Positions 36,283-45,299 of a stretch of DNA of 64,000 bases are shown piece by piece. A model generated the notes under the pieces. That model was not told where the DNA came from and did no database searches. It was given only the letters and a program-made list of their open reading frames with translations. Made by a program: the position numbers and the translations under genes. The stretch is from Pusillimonas sp. UBA3987 (GTDB lineage Bacteria; Pseudomonadota; Gammaproteobacteria; Burkholderiales; Burkholderiaceae_B). The first letter of the stretch is position 1. Every line of letters starts with the position of its first letter. The DNA is taken from assembly GCA_002384935.1 (NCBI GenBank), contig DGCD01000013.1, positions 1 through 64,000 on the forward strand, read 5' to 3'.

Positions 36283-36989
36283 TAGCGGGGTACGCGAATG
36301 GTGCGGGTGGCCGCAATCGATTCGCCGGATCCGGGCCGGATACGAATGGTGACCTGCGTGGCGTTGAACCCGTCGGGCAACTCCACATCGCCGGTTAATT
36401 GTGCATAGTGCCCGATACTTACTTCGCCGACAGGCAGGTCAAGCGTTGTGGCCCGGCCGTTTGGATAGCGGCCTGCAACGGCGAAGTCCATGACACCGTT
36501 GAACGTGGATGCATCGGGGCTGTCTTGCATAACAAGCAATTTGTAGTTCAATTGCCCTTGAACGTTTGCGAAATCTGCAGCCCGGATACCAGGTGACGTT
36601 CCACGAGGATCTGGCGCTACCGCACTGGCCAATAGCAAGACGTCATCCTTCAGGTTCTCTGCCGCCTCCTCGGCCGTCGTTGCGCGTTCGGTCTGTTCCG
36701 ACAGCGCGGCCTGACTTTCCTTCAGTTCATGTGTCATCCGGTTGAGTTGCGATTGCAAGCGTTGCTTGTCGAGATTGGTCGTGTTCAGGTCTTGACGCAA
36801 TTGTTCGGCTTGCTCAACTGTCAGCAGCGTGGGGCCGTAACTTTTCTGTACAAACAGTACGCCGCCTGCACCCAGAACAATACCGGTCAGCATCAGAATT
36901 AACCAGCGAGGTATGCGCCGTTTCTTGCGGCTTGCCCCATAGGGAGTGGGTTTGAACGTATTGCGATTTGATGAACCAAATAATGCCAT
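36282..36989 (-). CDS. Membrane-anchored coiled-coil protein, DUF6776-like
   Basis: This 235-residue protein has a basic N-terminus, one membrane helix (about residues 28-47), a coiled coil (about 55-115, rich in Gln, Glu and Leu with heptad spacing) and a C-terminal beta-rich domain (about 140-233) probably in the periplasm. The layout resembles DUF6776-type proteins of proteobacteria, whose function is unknown; that assignment is tentative. It lies 60 bases downstream of murU on the same strand and may be cotranscribed with amgK-murU, which would hint at an envelope role. Confidence 0.75.
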   Translation of the reverse strand: MALFGSSNRNTFKPTPYGASRKKRRIPRWLILMLTGIVLGAGGVLFVQKSYGPTLLTVEQAEQLRQDLNTTNLDKQRLQSQLNRMTHELKESQAALSEQTERATTAEEAAENLKDDVLLLASAVAPDPRGTSPGIRAADFANVQGQLNYKLLVMQDSPDASTFNGVMDFAVAGRYPNGRATTLDLPVGEVSIGHYAQLTGDVELPDGFNATQVTIRIRPGSGESIAATRTIRVPR

Positions 36990-37049
36990 TGCTTGAATCC
37001 TGAATGTTGCGCAGGTCGTGGAGTTGGATAACGGTGCGCCGGGAGGCGA

Positions 37050-37745
37050 TTAAGACTGGAGTCTGCTTTCCAGTACCTGGAGCCGGTCGGGCGTTCCGAC
37101 ATCGACCCAGCACCCATTGTAATGCGCTCCGATCACCTCGTGATTATCCATTGCTTTACGCAGAACAGGTGCAAGACGATGCGGCGCGTTGTCGGGGATA
37201 CTGGAAAACATGGCAGGCTGGTATACGCCAATTCCTGAAAATGTAAGCTTACGACCAGTACGACCATCATTGCTGTGACGAAGTTCATCAGTTGTATCAA
37301 GATAAAAATCGCCGTGCGGGTGGTGATCGGGGTTACTCACCATTAGCAGCCAGGCTTTTTTGTTCTGGTTCAGCAGGGTATGGGCATGTGCCGGGGCATT
37401 TTGCGGCGACCAGTCGCACCACACGTCGCCATTCACGACCAGGAACGGATCTGTTCCCAGTAGCGGCAGTGCCCTGGCGATGCCGCCTGCCGTTTCCAGC
37501 GCGTGCTCCTCCGGCGAGTAGGCCAGGGTTGCCCCGAATGCCTGGCCGTTACCTAATGTAGCCTCAATCTTAGTACCCAGCCATGCGTGATTAATGACAA
37601 TTTCGGTAATGCCGGCAGCGACCAGTCGTTCGATGTGCCAGACAATGAGTGGCTTGCCGGCAATGGGCAAAAGCGGCTTTGGTGTGTGGTCGGTTAGAGG
37701 GCGCATGCGTTCACCGCGCCCTGCGGCAAGAATCATGGCGTGCAT
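37050..37745 (-). CDS. murU: N-acetylmuramate-1-phosphate uridylyltransferase MurU
   Basis: A 231-residue sugar-phosphate nucleotidyltransferase with the N-terminal AAGRGERMRPLTDHTPKPLLP signature region, the metal Asp in VVNGDVW, and the GIGVYQPAMF segment. In Pseudomonas, MurU with AmgK makes UDP-MurNAc from recycled MurNAc, bypassing fosfomycin-sensitive MurA. The paired AmgK gene directly upstream (stop and start share one base, TAATG) and lptD next door support MurU over mannose-1-phosphate guanylyltransferase, which it would resemble by sequence alone. Confidence 0.9.
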   Translation of the reverse strand: MHAMILAAGRGERMRPLTDHTPKPLLPIAGKPLIVWHIERLVAAGITEIVINHAWLGTKIEATLGNGQAFGATLAYSPEEHALETAGGIARALPLLGTDPFLVVNGDVWCDWSPQNAPAHAHTLLNQNKKAWLLMVSNPDHHPHGDFYLDTTDELRHSNDGRTGRKLTFSGIGVYQPAMFSSIPDNAPHRLAPVLRKAMDNHEVIGAHYNGCWVDVGTPDRLQVLESRLQS

Positions 37746-38800
37746 TACAGAGTTAATCCCATGACGCGCGTTTTGCCTTCCAGACGGTCCAGAAGGCGTA
37801 AAAGCGGTTTGAACTGAATATAGCGTTCAGCCACCTGTCGCACATAGGTCATGACGCGGGGGATGTGATCGAGGTAGTGGTGTTTGCCATCACGCAAAGA
37901 AAGTCGGGCGAAAACGCCAAGAATGCGCAAGTTGCGTTGCAGTCCCATCCATTCGTAGGCGCGATGAAAGTCTGTGAAGTCGGTGTCAACCGGAAGCTTG
38001 AGCTTGAGTGCCTCCTGCCAATAGCGGATCGCCCAGTCCAGCTGTTGCGGCTCTTCCCAGCTTGCTCTTGCGTCCATTACAAGCGATGCAATATCGTAAG
38101 TGATGGGGCCGGCCACGGCATCCTGATAATCAATAATGCCCGGGTTTGCGCCGAATCGCGGTTCGCTGCACAGCATCAGGTTGGGCGAGTGGAAATCGCG
38201 ATGCACCAGTACTTTTGCCCCGCGAACGTTGTCTGTTACCAGCGTCTGGAAAAGGGTGTCGAGGTCTTCTCTTTCCTGTTGGGTAAGCGTTGCGTTGCAA
38301 TGGCGCTCGACATACCATTCAGGAAACAGGGAAAGCTCAGCAAGCATGCGGCTTTCATCGTAAACGGGCAGGCCGTGCATTTTGGCCGTTTGCATGGTGG
38401 CCAACGCTGATAAAGCCTCTCTGTAGCGCGCCTGCAGGATATCATCCGACAGGCCTGACTGGATGGCCTGATAATAGGTTTGGGGGCCTAGGTCGGAAAT
38501 AAGCAGGAAGCCTTGTTGCAGATCTTGAGCCAAAATAGTTGGCACATTCAAACCAACATCGCGCAACAGGGCGGTTACGTGCAAAAATGGTTCGCAATTT
38601 TCCTGGGTTGGTGGTGCGTCCATAACCACCAGTGTTCGGTCATGTGCCTGGATCCGGAAATAACGTCTGAAGCTGGCGTCGCTGGAGGCGGGCTCCAGTG
38701 TTTCGAGTGCGATGCCAAGCGCGGGCGTCTTGGGTTGAAGCCATTCTTTTAACTGAGTCAGGCGAGTGTCGGACGGTTGCTGCGTTTTGTGTTGAGTCAT
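37745..38800 (-). CDS. amgK: Anomeric MurNAc/GlcNAc kinase AmgK
   Basis: A 351-residue member of the aminoglycoside phosphotransferase (APH/choline kinase) fold. The catalytic loop LVHRDFHSPNLML and the metal-binding IIDYQDAVAGPITYDIASL are both present. In pseudomonads AmgK phosphorylates MurNAc and GlcNAc at C1 for cell-wall recycling, and the product is used by MurU, encoded immediately downstream. It is divergent from lptD with 140 bases between starts, as in pseudomonads, which supports this reading over an antibiotic kinase. Confidence 0.92.
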   Translation of the reverse strand: MTQHKTQQPSDTRLTQLKEWLQPKTPALGIALETLEPASSDASFRRYFRIQAHDRTLVVMDAPPTQENCEPFLHVTALLRDVGLNVPTILAQDLQQGFLLISDLGPQTYYQAIQSGLSDDILQARYREALSALATMQTAKMHGLPVYDESRMLAELSLFPEWYVERHCNATLTQQEREDLDTLFQTLVTDNVRGAKVLVHRDFHSPNLMLCSEPRFGANPGIIDYQDAVAGPITYDIASLVMDARASWEEPQQLDWAIRYWQEALKLKLPVDTDFTDFHRAYEWMGLQRNLRILGVFARLSLRDGKHHYLDHIPRVMTYVRQVAERYIQFKPLLRLLDRLEGKTRVMGLTL

Positions 38801-38864
38801 GTCGGAGCAATAATTGGGAAAAGTTCTTTTGTAACGGCAAACTGGAGGTTTGCTCAGGTTCTCC

Positions 38865-38870
38865 TATAAT
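38865..38870 (+). promoter_or_regulatory. Likely -10 box for lptD
   Basis: Consensus TATAAT at 38865-38870 in the divergent amgK-lptD spacer, 70 bases before the lptD start. A convincing -35 at 16-18 bases is not visible. Confidence 0.45.
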
Positions 38871-38940
38871 ACCGGGTTGCTGTTTTTTTCGTCGCGGCCA
38901 CAGTGCCAAAATAATAACTGTTTCGTAGGGTCGAATTCTC

Positions 38941-41349
38941 GTGCGTTTTGTCTGGTGGTCGGTGTTTCTTGCGGTAAGTGTTTTGTCTGCGGCTAAAGCC
39001 AGTGGGCAACCGTTTGCCGAACCGGTCCCGTCGCTGCGTGTGACGGAAATACCGGCGGCCGATCAAGGGTTGCGTGAATCGGGCAGGTTGAATGTTCATC
39101 GCGGCGTGCCTGAAAGTGAGCTATCGGCATTTACGATTTCTGACAAAATCGAGAATGATGCCGACGATAAAATTATTCTCACCGGTAATGCCGAGGTTCG
39201 GCGTAACGATGCGGTGGTCAAAGGGCAACGTATCGATTATCAGCGTGGCACCGGCCAGGTTGATGTGTGGGGCGATGGCTATCTGATGCGCGACGGTAAC
39301 GTGGTGAAAGGCCCGGAGCTTCATTACAATCTGGACAGCGAAACAGGTGAAATATCCAACGCCGATTTCTGGCTTGGCGAGGGTGGTGGTTCTGGTACTT
39401 CTGCGCTAACGCAGGTTTTCAGCCGGTCGCAAATGCGGATGACCGACATGGAATACGTTGCATGCCCTTGCCCTAACCCGGCCTGGTATATCTCGGCGCC
39501 GCGCGTTGATTTTGATTTTGACGAAAATGAAGGTGTTGCCCGGAACGGGGTTTTGTACTTCAAGGGCGTGCCGATTCTGGCGTCGCCTTATTTGTCTTTT
39601 CCTATTCGCAAAGAGCGAAAGTCGGGTTTTCTGATTCCCAGCTATGGCGGTTCAAGCAATTCGGGCTACGAGTTTGCCTTGCCTTATTATTTCAATCTGG
39701 CTCCCAATTACGACCTAACGTTAACGCCCAGGTATATGTCCAAAAGGGGTTTGCAGCTGGGAGCGGAGTTCCGGTATCTGGGCCGATCGTACGATGGGAT
39801 GCTGGCAGGCACATACCTTCCCAACGATAAGCAGACCCAGGAAAAGCGCTGGATGTATACCTGGCGGCATAACCATCGCTTTGGGAATGGGTTTTATGCT
39901 TCGGCCGACATCAACGCGGTGTCCGACGATAATTATTTCCGCGACTTTTCGACAATTGGCGTAAACCAGGCCTCTATCGACTACCTGCCCCGCGTACTGA
40001 CCGTTGGTTGGGCAGGAAGCCCCTATTGGCAGGCGTCCGTTCAGCATTACACCTACCAGACCATTCAGGATACGTCAGACGGCGCTTCTTATCGCTATCC
40101 GCAGTTCAATAAAGAGCCGGAGCTGTTTGTGCGCGGTGCCCGATACGACTGGAATGGTTTTGACATGGTGTCTTTGAACTATGCAACCAAATTTGTGATG
40201 CCCCGCTATAAAGGCGGTGGCTATTCAGGACTGGTTGATGGGCAGCGTTTAAGGCCGGATGGCACGCGCATGACGTCGTACAACGCCATTTCCTTTCCGG
40301 TTGTCAAGCCGGGTTGGTACCTTACCCCCAAAGCTGCGCTGCACATGAGCCAGTACAACACGCATTGGTACACCGGCCAGTTTCCCCAGTATGCCGGGCG
40401 GCCGACATCGCAGTCGCGCGCCGTGCCTTTGTTCTCGATCGATACCGGCCTGATGTTTGAGCGCGATACGAGTTTCTTCGGCAATCCGTCTGTTCAAACA
40501 CTGGAACCGCGGCTGTATTATCTAAGGGTGCCCTATCGTGACCAGGATGATTTGCCTGTTTATGACACCGGCATTGCAACGTTTAATTTTGCCCAGGCCT
40601 TTGATGAAAATTATTTCAGTGGCGGATGGGACAGAATTGCAGATGCCAACCAGTTGACGCTGGGCCTGACCACACGGTGGCTTGATGCCGATACCGGGTT
40701 CGAAAGGCTGGCGCTATCGGCGGCACAAAGGATCTATTTCGACGACCGGCGTGTGACATTGCCCGGCGGAGCGCCTCGCACCGATAAAAAATCGGATTAC
40801 CTGGTTGGGGTGAGTGCGGCGCTTACCGACAAGCTCAATCTGCGTTTCGATGCGCAATTTAATCCCGAATCCAATGATCGTAATAGAATGACCGCAGGTT
40901 TGCGCTGGAATCCCAAGCGGTTGGCGATGTTGTCTGCCTCGTACCGATATGAGCGTGATCCAAGGCAGGTTTCCAATCCCGATTATATTTATGGTCCCAA
41001 CGACCCCAATTTAACGAAAGAGCAAGTCAGTGTTTCGGGCCAGTGGCCGCTGACCTCTAAAATTTCCGTGATGGGCCGAATTGATTACGCCATTGATGAA
41101 CGTCGTACGACCCAATCCATTATGGGGCTGGAGTACCAGGGCGATTGCTGCTGGGCGGCACGTGTTGTGTTCCAGCGTTATGCCGTGTCGCTGGGCGACA
41201 AGAATACAGCCTTGTTCCTGCAGTTGGAGCTCAATGGCCTTGGTTCGCTGGGTACCGACCCGCTCGGGTTCCTGGGACGCAATATACGTGGATATCAGTC
41301 GGCTACGCCGCCTATTCCCGACACAACCACTTTCGAGAGGTATGAATAA
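38941..41349 (+). CDS. lptD: LPS-assembly outer membrane protein LptD
   Basis: With LptE, inserts lipopolysaccharide into the outer leaflet. The 802-residue protein has a signal peptide (about residues 1-22), an N-terminal OstA/LptA-like jelly-roll (about 60-180, with LTGNAEVRRNDAVVKGQRIDY) and a large C-terminal beta-barrel. Cysteines occur as CPCPN near residue 178 and as GDCCW near 737; LptD needs disulfides between its two domains. GTG start at 38941. The stop overlaps the surA ATG by one base (TAATG). Confidence 0.96.
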   Translation: MRFVWWSVFLAVSVLSAAKASGQPFAEPVPSLRVTEIPAADQGLRESGRLNVHRGVPESELSAFTISDKIENDADDKIILTGNAEVRRNDAVVKGQRIDYQRGTGQVDVWGDGYLMRDGNVVKGPELHYNLDSETGEISNADFWLGEGGGSGTSALTQVFSRSQMRMTDMEYVACPCPNPAWYISAPRVDFDFDENEGVARNGVLYFKGVPILASPYLSFPIRKERKSGFLIPSYGGSSNSGYEFALPYYFNLAPNYDLTLTPRYMSKRGLQLGAEFRYLGRSYDGMLAGTYLPNDKQTQEKRWMYTWRHNHRFGNGFYASADINAVSDDNYFRDFSTIGVNQASIDYLPRVLTVGWAGSPYWQASVQHYTYQTIQDTSDGASYRYPQFNKEPELFVRGARYDWNGFDMVSLNYATKFVMPRYKGGGYSGLVDGQRLRPDGTRMTSYNAISFPVVKPGWYLTPKAALHMSQYNTHWYTGQFPQYAGRPTSQSRAVPLFSIDTGLMFERDTSFFGNPSVQTLEPRLYYLRVPYRDQDDLPVYDTGIATFNFAQAFDENYFSGGWDRIADANQLTLGLTTRWLDADTGFERLALSAAQRIYFDDRRVTLPGGAPRTDKKSDYLVGVSAALTDKLNLRFDAQFNPESNDRNRMTAGLRWNPKRLAMLSASYRYERDPRQVSNPDYIYGPNDPNLTKEQVSVSGQWPLTSKISVMGRIDYAIDERRTTQSIMGLEYQGDCCWAARVVFQRYAVSLGDKNTALFLQLELNGLGSLGTDPLGFLGRNIRGYQSATPPIPDTTTFERYE

Positions 41350-42884
41350 TGTTTGTTTTGTCCGTTAAACGCCGGCTTGCGGTAATTGCAATGCCAGTTC
41401 TGGGCCTGCTGTCTGCAATGGGTGTGGTTCATGCACAGCCAAGTGGCCCTGCGTCGGCGGCCGGACAACCGGCGCAGGCGCCGCAACCAACTGAACGTTT
41501 TGTCGACGGCATTGCCGCTGTCGTAAACAAGCAGGTCATTACTTTGTTCCAGGTTGAGCAGGAGCTGAAGGCGGCACAAAAGCAACTTGCCATGCAGGAT
41601 ATCCAGGCGCCGGATGACGACACGCTTCGGCGTCAGGTCTTGCAGCGCATGATTACCGAGGAGTTAATCAAGCAGCAGGCCCGGCGTTTGAATGTCAGCG
41701 TGAGTGATGCGCAGCTTAATGAGGCGATTGCCAATATTTCACGGCGCAATAACATGTCCGAGGCGCAGTTAAAGGCAGAGATAGAAAAATCGGGCGTGGC
41801 CTGGGATTATTACCGCCGGTCGCTGCGTCAGGAAATTCTTACCGACCTGGTGCGTCAGCGTGAAGTCGATAACCGGATCATGATTTCCGATAATGAAGTG
41901 GATGCGTTTTTACGCAGTCAGAGTGTCACGGGCGGGTTTGTAGGAGGCGCACAGGGCGCACCTGCGGGACAGCAGAGTGCAGCCCAGGGCTCGCCCATGC
42001 AGCCCTTGGGCTTGGCGCAAATTCTCATTCAGGTCCCTGAGTCGGCTTCGCCTGCACAAGTGCAGGAGTATCGGCGCGAGGCGCAGGATGCCTTGGCGCG
42101 TATCAATGCGGGTGAAGATTTTGCCGCGGTTGCCGCGGCGGTGTCTGACGGACAGGGGGCGCTAGAAGGTGGCGATATGGGCGTTCGGCCGGCGCAAGGT
42201 TGGCCCGACTTGTTTTTGCAGGCCGTTCAGAATCTTTCCGAAAACGAGGTTAGCGACATTATTCAAAGTGGTAACGGTTTTCACATTCTGAAAGTGACAA
42301 CCCGCGGGCAACCGTCTGGAGGCGCACAACCACCACAATCGGCGCAGCCACAGCCGCCAGCCGCCAACCAGCAACAGAATGAAATGGCGGCGGTGTTTCA
42401 ATCAGACGGCCCGATGATGGTAACGCAAACGCGAGTACGCCATATTTTGATAAAAACAGACCAGGCAACCAGCGAAGAGCGGGCCCGAACGCGCCTTGAA
42501 GACATTCGCCAGCGGGTTCTGGCCGGTGAGGATTTCAGCGACCTGGCGCGCCGTTATTCAGAAGATGCCTCTGCGCCGCTGGGTGGCGAACTGGGCTGGT
42601 TGTCGCCCGGCGAAACTGTGCCCCCGTTCGAGCAGGCAATGGATAATTTGGAGCCGGGTGAAATCAGTGAGCCTGTTCGTACTCAGTTTGGTTGGCATCT
42701 TATTACGGTAGAAGAGCGCCGGACCGAAGACATGGAAGACGAGTTCAAGCGGATGCGTGCGCGTGAAGTGTTGTTTGAGCGTCAGGTCGGCCCTGCTTTC
42801 GAGGACTGGCTGGGGCAGATTCGCGCCCAGGCGTACATTGACAATCGCCTCGATCCGCGCGGAAATCAGCTTAATCGAAACTAA
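41349..42884 (+). CDS. surA: Periplasmic chaperone/peptidyl-prolyl isomerase SurA
   Basis: Escorts outer-membrane proteins, LptD among them, across the periplasm. The 511-residue protein has a signal peptide (about 1-29, ending VHA), an N-terminal chaperone domain (about 45-190), two parvulin domains (about 215-315 and 355-460, the second with VRHILIKTD and LGWLSPGETVPPFE) and a C-terminal helix. It is about 80 residues longer than E. coli SurA (428), chiefly through Gly/Gln/Pro/Ala-rich linkers near residues 195-220 and 318-345. It is translationally coupled to lptD. Confidence 0.95.
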   Translation: MFVLSVKRRLAVIAMPVLGLLSAMGVVHAQPSGPASAAGQPAQAPQPTERFVDGIAAVVNKQVITLFQVEQELKAAQKQLAMQDIQAPDDDTLRRQVLQRMITEELIKQQARRLNVSVSDAQLNEAIANISRRNNMSEAQLKAEIEKSGVAWDYYRRSLRQEILTDLVRQREVDNRIMISDNEVDAFLRSQSVTGGFVGGAQGAPAGQQSAAQGSPMQPLGLAQILIQVPESASPAQVQEYRREAQDALARINAGEDFAAVAAAVSDGQGALEGGDMGVRPAQGWPDLFLQAVQNLSENEVSDIIQSGNGFHILKVTTRGQPSGGAQPPQSAQPQPPAANQQQNEMAAVFQSDGPMMVTQTRVRHILIKTDQATSEERARTRLEDIRQRVLAGEDFSDLARRYSEDASAPLGGELGWLSPGETVPPFEQAMDNLEPGEISEPVRTQFGWHLITVEERRTEDMEDEFKRMRAREVLFERQVGPAFEDWLGQIRAQAYIDNRLDPRGNQLNRN

Positions 42885-43670
42885 ATGAGCAAACATCAGG
42901 CCCGCAAGCGTTTCGGCCAGAATTTTTTGGTCGATGTTGCGGTAATTGATCAGATTGTTCGTGCCATAGCCCCTGCCTGCGACGACCACGTGGTGGAGAT
43001 CGGGCCAGGGCAGGCCGCGCTGACTGTACCGCTACTTGAGCGCTTGAGCCATTTGACGGCAATCGAAATCGATCGCGATCTGGCTCAAAGGCTCAGGAAC
43101 CGGTTTCCAGGCAATAAACTAACGGTAGTTGAAGCTGATGTACTGGGCGTGGATTTTTCCTCGCTGGGTTCGTCTTTAAGACTGGTCGGTAATCTGCCGT
43201 ACAACATTTCAAGCCCTTTGCTTTTCAGGTTGATCGACTATACCGATCTGGTTCAAGATCAGCATTTCATGCTGCAAAAAGAGGTTGTCGATCGCATGGT
43301 TGCGGCGCCCGGGCAGGCCCATTACAGCCGCTTGTCGGTGATGTTGCAGGCCCGCTATGCGCTGACCCATCTATTCGATGTTCCGCCAACGGCGTTCGAG
43401 CCGCCTCCGAAGGTGGTTTCGGCGATTGTACGAATGGTGCCATTGCCGCAGGATCGCTTGCGCCCTCAAGACGAAGGTATGTTTTCCGCATTGGTGGCCC
43501 GGACTTTTGGGCAACGCCGGAAAATGCTCAGGCGCAGCCTGGCAGACTGGGCACCTTTGATCGACTGGGATTTGCTGGGCATTGCCGAGACTGCGCGGCC
43601 TGAATCGTTATCGGTTGCGCAGTTTATTGCCCTGGCGGACCATTTGCTGCCTCAGGTAAAGAACCAATAA
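42885..43670 (+). CDS. rsmA: 16S rRNA dimethyladenosine transferase RsmA (KsgA)
   Basis: Dimethylates A1518 and A1519 of 16S rRNA. The 261-residue protein has the N-terminal [14 protein letters not shown] motif [12 protein letters not shown], the acidic EIDRDL, and the catalytic [13 protein letters not shown] (NLPY). It follows surA without a gap; pdxA, which sits between surA and rsmA in E. coli, is absent. Its last 19 bases overlap the end of the convergent SpmA/SpmB-like gene. Confidence 0.97.
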   Translation: MSKHQARKRFGQNFLVDVAVIDQIVRAIAPACDDHVVEIGPGQAALTVPLLERLSHLTAIEIDRDLAQRLRNRFPGNKLTVVEADVLGVDFSSLGSSLRLVGNLPYNISSPLLFRLIDYTDLVQDQHFMLQKEVVDRMVAAPGQAHYSRLSVMLQARYALTHLFDVPPTAFEPPPKVVSAIVRMVPLPQDRLRPQDEGMFSALVARTFGQRRKMLRRSLADWAPLIDWDLLGIAETARPESLSVAQFIALADHLLPQVKNQ

Positions 43671-44881
43671 CACACGACAATCGCAGCGATGATGCCGGCA
43701 AAATCGGCAACCAGCGCACATGGGACGGCATGCCGCGCGCGCTGCACCCCGACCGACCCAAAATACACGGCAAGAACGTAAAAGGTGGTTTCGGTGCTGC
43801 CTTGAACTGTTGCCGACAGCAAGCCGGCAAAACTGTCCACGCCATGATGCTGCATGGTTTCCAGCATCATGGCCCTGGCGGCACTACCGGAAAAAGGTTT
43901 GGTAAGCGCCGTGGGCAGGGCGTCGATAAAGCGGGTATCCATGCCCACACCGGCTGCCGCCCATCGTAATAGTTCAAGTAGTGCGTCAAGGGCACCCGAG
44001 GCACGCAATGCGCCAATTGCGCAGAGCATGGCGACCAGGTAAGGCAGCAGGCTTTTCGCTATTTCAAACCCTTCTTTGGCCCCTTCGATAAAGCGCTCGT
44101 AGACAGGAACCTTGCGTATAAAGCCAAAAATCAGGAAAAGGATGATCAGGCCGAACAGAATCAGGTTGCCCAGCAAGGAGGACAGGGCGCTTAGTGCCGA
44201 GGCGGACAAGCCGGCCAACAGCGCCATGAAGCCCCCCAGAATGACGGCGATTGCACCTAACCACAACATGACAACCGGGTCGGTCAGTTTGATGCGTTGA
44301 ACCAGCGCCACTGCCAGCAGGCCGGCCAGCGATGAGGCAGTGGTTGCCAGAAGGATGGGTAGGAACACCAAGGAGGGGTCGGGTGCACCCTGTTGGGCAC
44401 GGTACATGAAGATCGTGACCGGCAGCAGGGTCAGCGACGACGTATTGAGCACCAGAAAAAGAATTTGCGCGTTGCTGGCAGTATCGGGGGTGGGGTTAAG
44501 GCTCTGTAGTTCACGCATGGCTTTTAAGCCAATGGGCGTGGCGGCGTTGTCGAGCCCCAGGCCATTTGCAGCGAAATTGAGTGTGATCAGGCCCAGGGCA
44601 GGATGGTTCTTGGGCACCTCTGGCATGAGCCGCCGGAAAAGCGGGCTTAGCCATCTGGATAGCGTATCGATAAGCCCTGCAGCCTCAGCGATACGTAAAA
44701 AACCAAGCCAGAGCGTCAAGGTGCCGAACAGCAGAATCATGATGCTGACCGACAATTCGGCCATCTGAAACAGGCTTTGTACGATACGGCTGAAGACGTC
44801 GGGGTCGGAAAGAACTAACCATTGATACAGGCCCGCGCAAGCAGCAATCAGGAAGAAGGCGAGCCAAAGAGCATTAAGCAT
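43652..44881 (-). CDS. Nucleoside recognition (Gate) domain membrane protein, SpmA-SpmB fusion type
   Basis: This 409-residue protein has about ten membrane helices in two halves. The N-terminal half (about 1-210) resembles spore maturation protein A with [21 protein letters not shown]; the C-terminal half (about 215-409) resembles SpmB with [18 protein letters not shown] and [17 protein letters not shown]. In Bacillus the two are separate proteins needed for spore core dehydration. Single-chain versions are found in non-sporulating proteobacteria, where the transported or bound ligand is unknown. It is the last gene of the glyQ-to-gloA run, 22 bases after gloA, and overlaps rsmA tail to tail by 19 bases. 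Confidence 0.88.
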   Translation of the reverse strand: MLNALWLAFFLIAACAGLYQWLVLSDPDVFSRIVQSLFQMAELSVSIMILLFGTLTLWLGFLRIAEAAGLIDTLSRWLSPLFRRLMPEVPKNHPALGLITLNFAANGLGLDNAATPIGLKAMRELQSLNPTPDTASNAQILFLVLNTSSLTLLPVTIFMYRAQQGAPDPSLVFLPILLATTASSLAGLLAVALVQRIKLTDPVVMLWLGAIAVILGGFMALLAGLSASALSALSSLLGNLILFGLIILFLIFGFIRKVPVYERFIEGAKEGFEIAKSLLPYLVAMLCAIGALRASGALDALLELLRWAAAGVGMDTRFIDALPTALTKPFSGSAARAMMLETMQHHGVDSFAGLLSATVQGSTETTFYVLAVYFGSVGVQRARHAVPCALVADFAGIIAAIVVCYWFFT

Positions 44882-44903
44882 GGTCAGGTTCGGCGTGGGT
44901 TGC

Positions 44904-45299
44904 TTAGTCGGCGCGCCCTTTACGCTGGATCAGTTCAATCTTATACCCGTCCGGGTCTTCCACGAAGGCAATAACCGTCGTGCTGTGTTTCATGGGGCCT
45001 GCATCGCGAACCACGCGCCCGCCTTTACTGCGAATGGTTTCACAGGCTGCATAAGCATCTTCTACTTCCAGGGCGATATGCCCGTAGCCGTCACCCAGAT
45101 CGTAACGGTCGGTGTCCCAGTTGTACGTCAGTTCGATCGCGGCACCGTTCGCTTCGTCTTCATAGCCTACAAAGGCAAGCGTGAACTTTCCACCTGGATA
45201 ATCCTGCTTGCGCAGCAAACGCATTCCCAAAACTTCGGTATAAAAAGCCAGCGAACGATCGAGGTTGCCAACGCGCAACATGGTGTGCAGTATTCGCAT
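44904..45299 (-). CDS. gloA: Lactoylglutathione lyase (glyoxalase I)
   Basis: Converts the hemithioacetal of methylglyoxal and glutathione to S-lactoylglutathione. The 131-residue protein shows two beta-alpha-beta-beta-beta modules, starting [20 protein letters not shown] (metal His5), with the second-module metal ligands in GHIALEV and KIELIQ at the C-terminus. Length and motifs match E. coli GloA (135), the Ni2+-type enzyme. It begins one base after the upstream metallopeptidase gene ends. Confidence 0.95.
   Translation of the reverse strand: MRILHTMLRVGNLDRSLAFYTEVLGMRLLRKQDYPGGKFTLAFVGYEDEANGAAIELTYNWDTDRYDLGDGYGHIALEVEDAYAACETIRSKGGRVVRDAGPMKHSTTVIAFVEDPDGYKIELIQRKGRAD

Noticed and set aside
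37745..38800. Aminoglycoside resistance kinase
   Set aside because: The APH fold is shared with AmgK. Coupling to murU and the position next to lptD identify the recycling kinase.
43652..44881. Sporulation capacity suggested by SpmA/SpmB similarity
   Set aside because: The fused form is widespread in non-sporulating proteobacteria, and no other sporulation gene is present.
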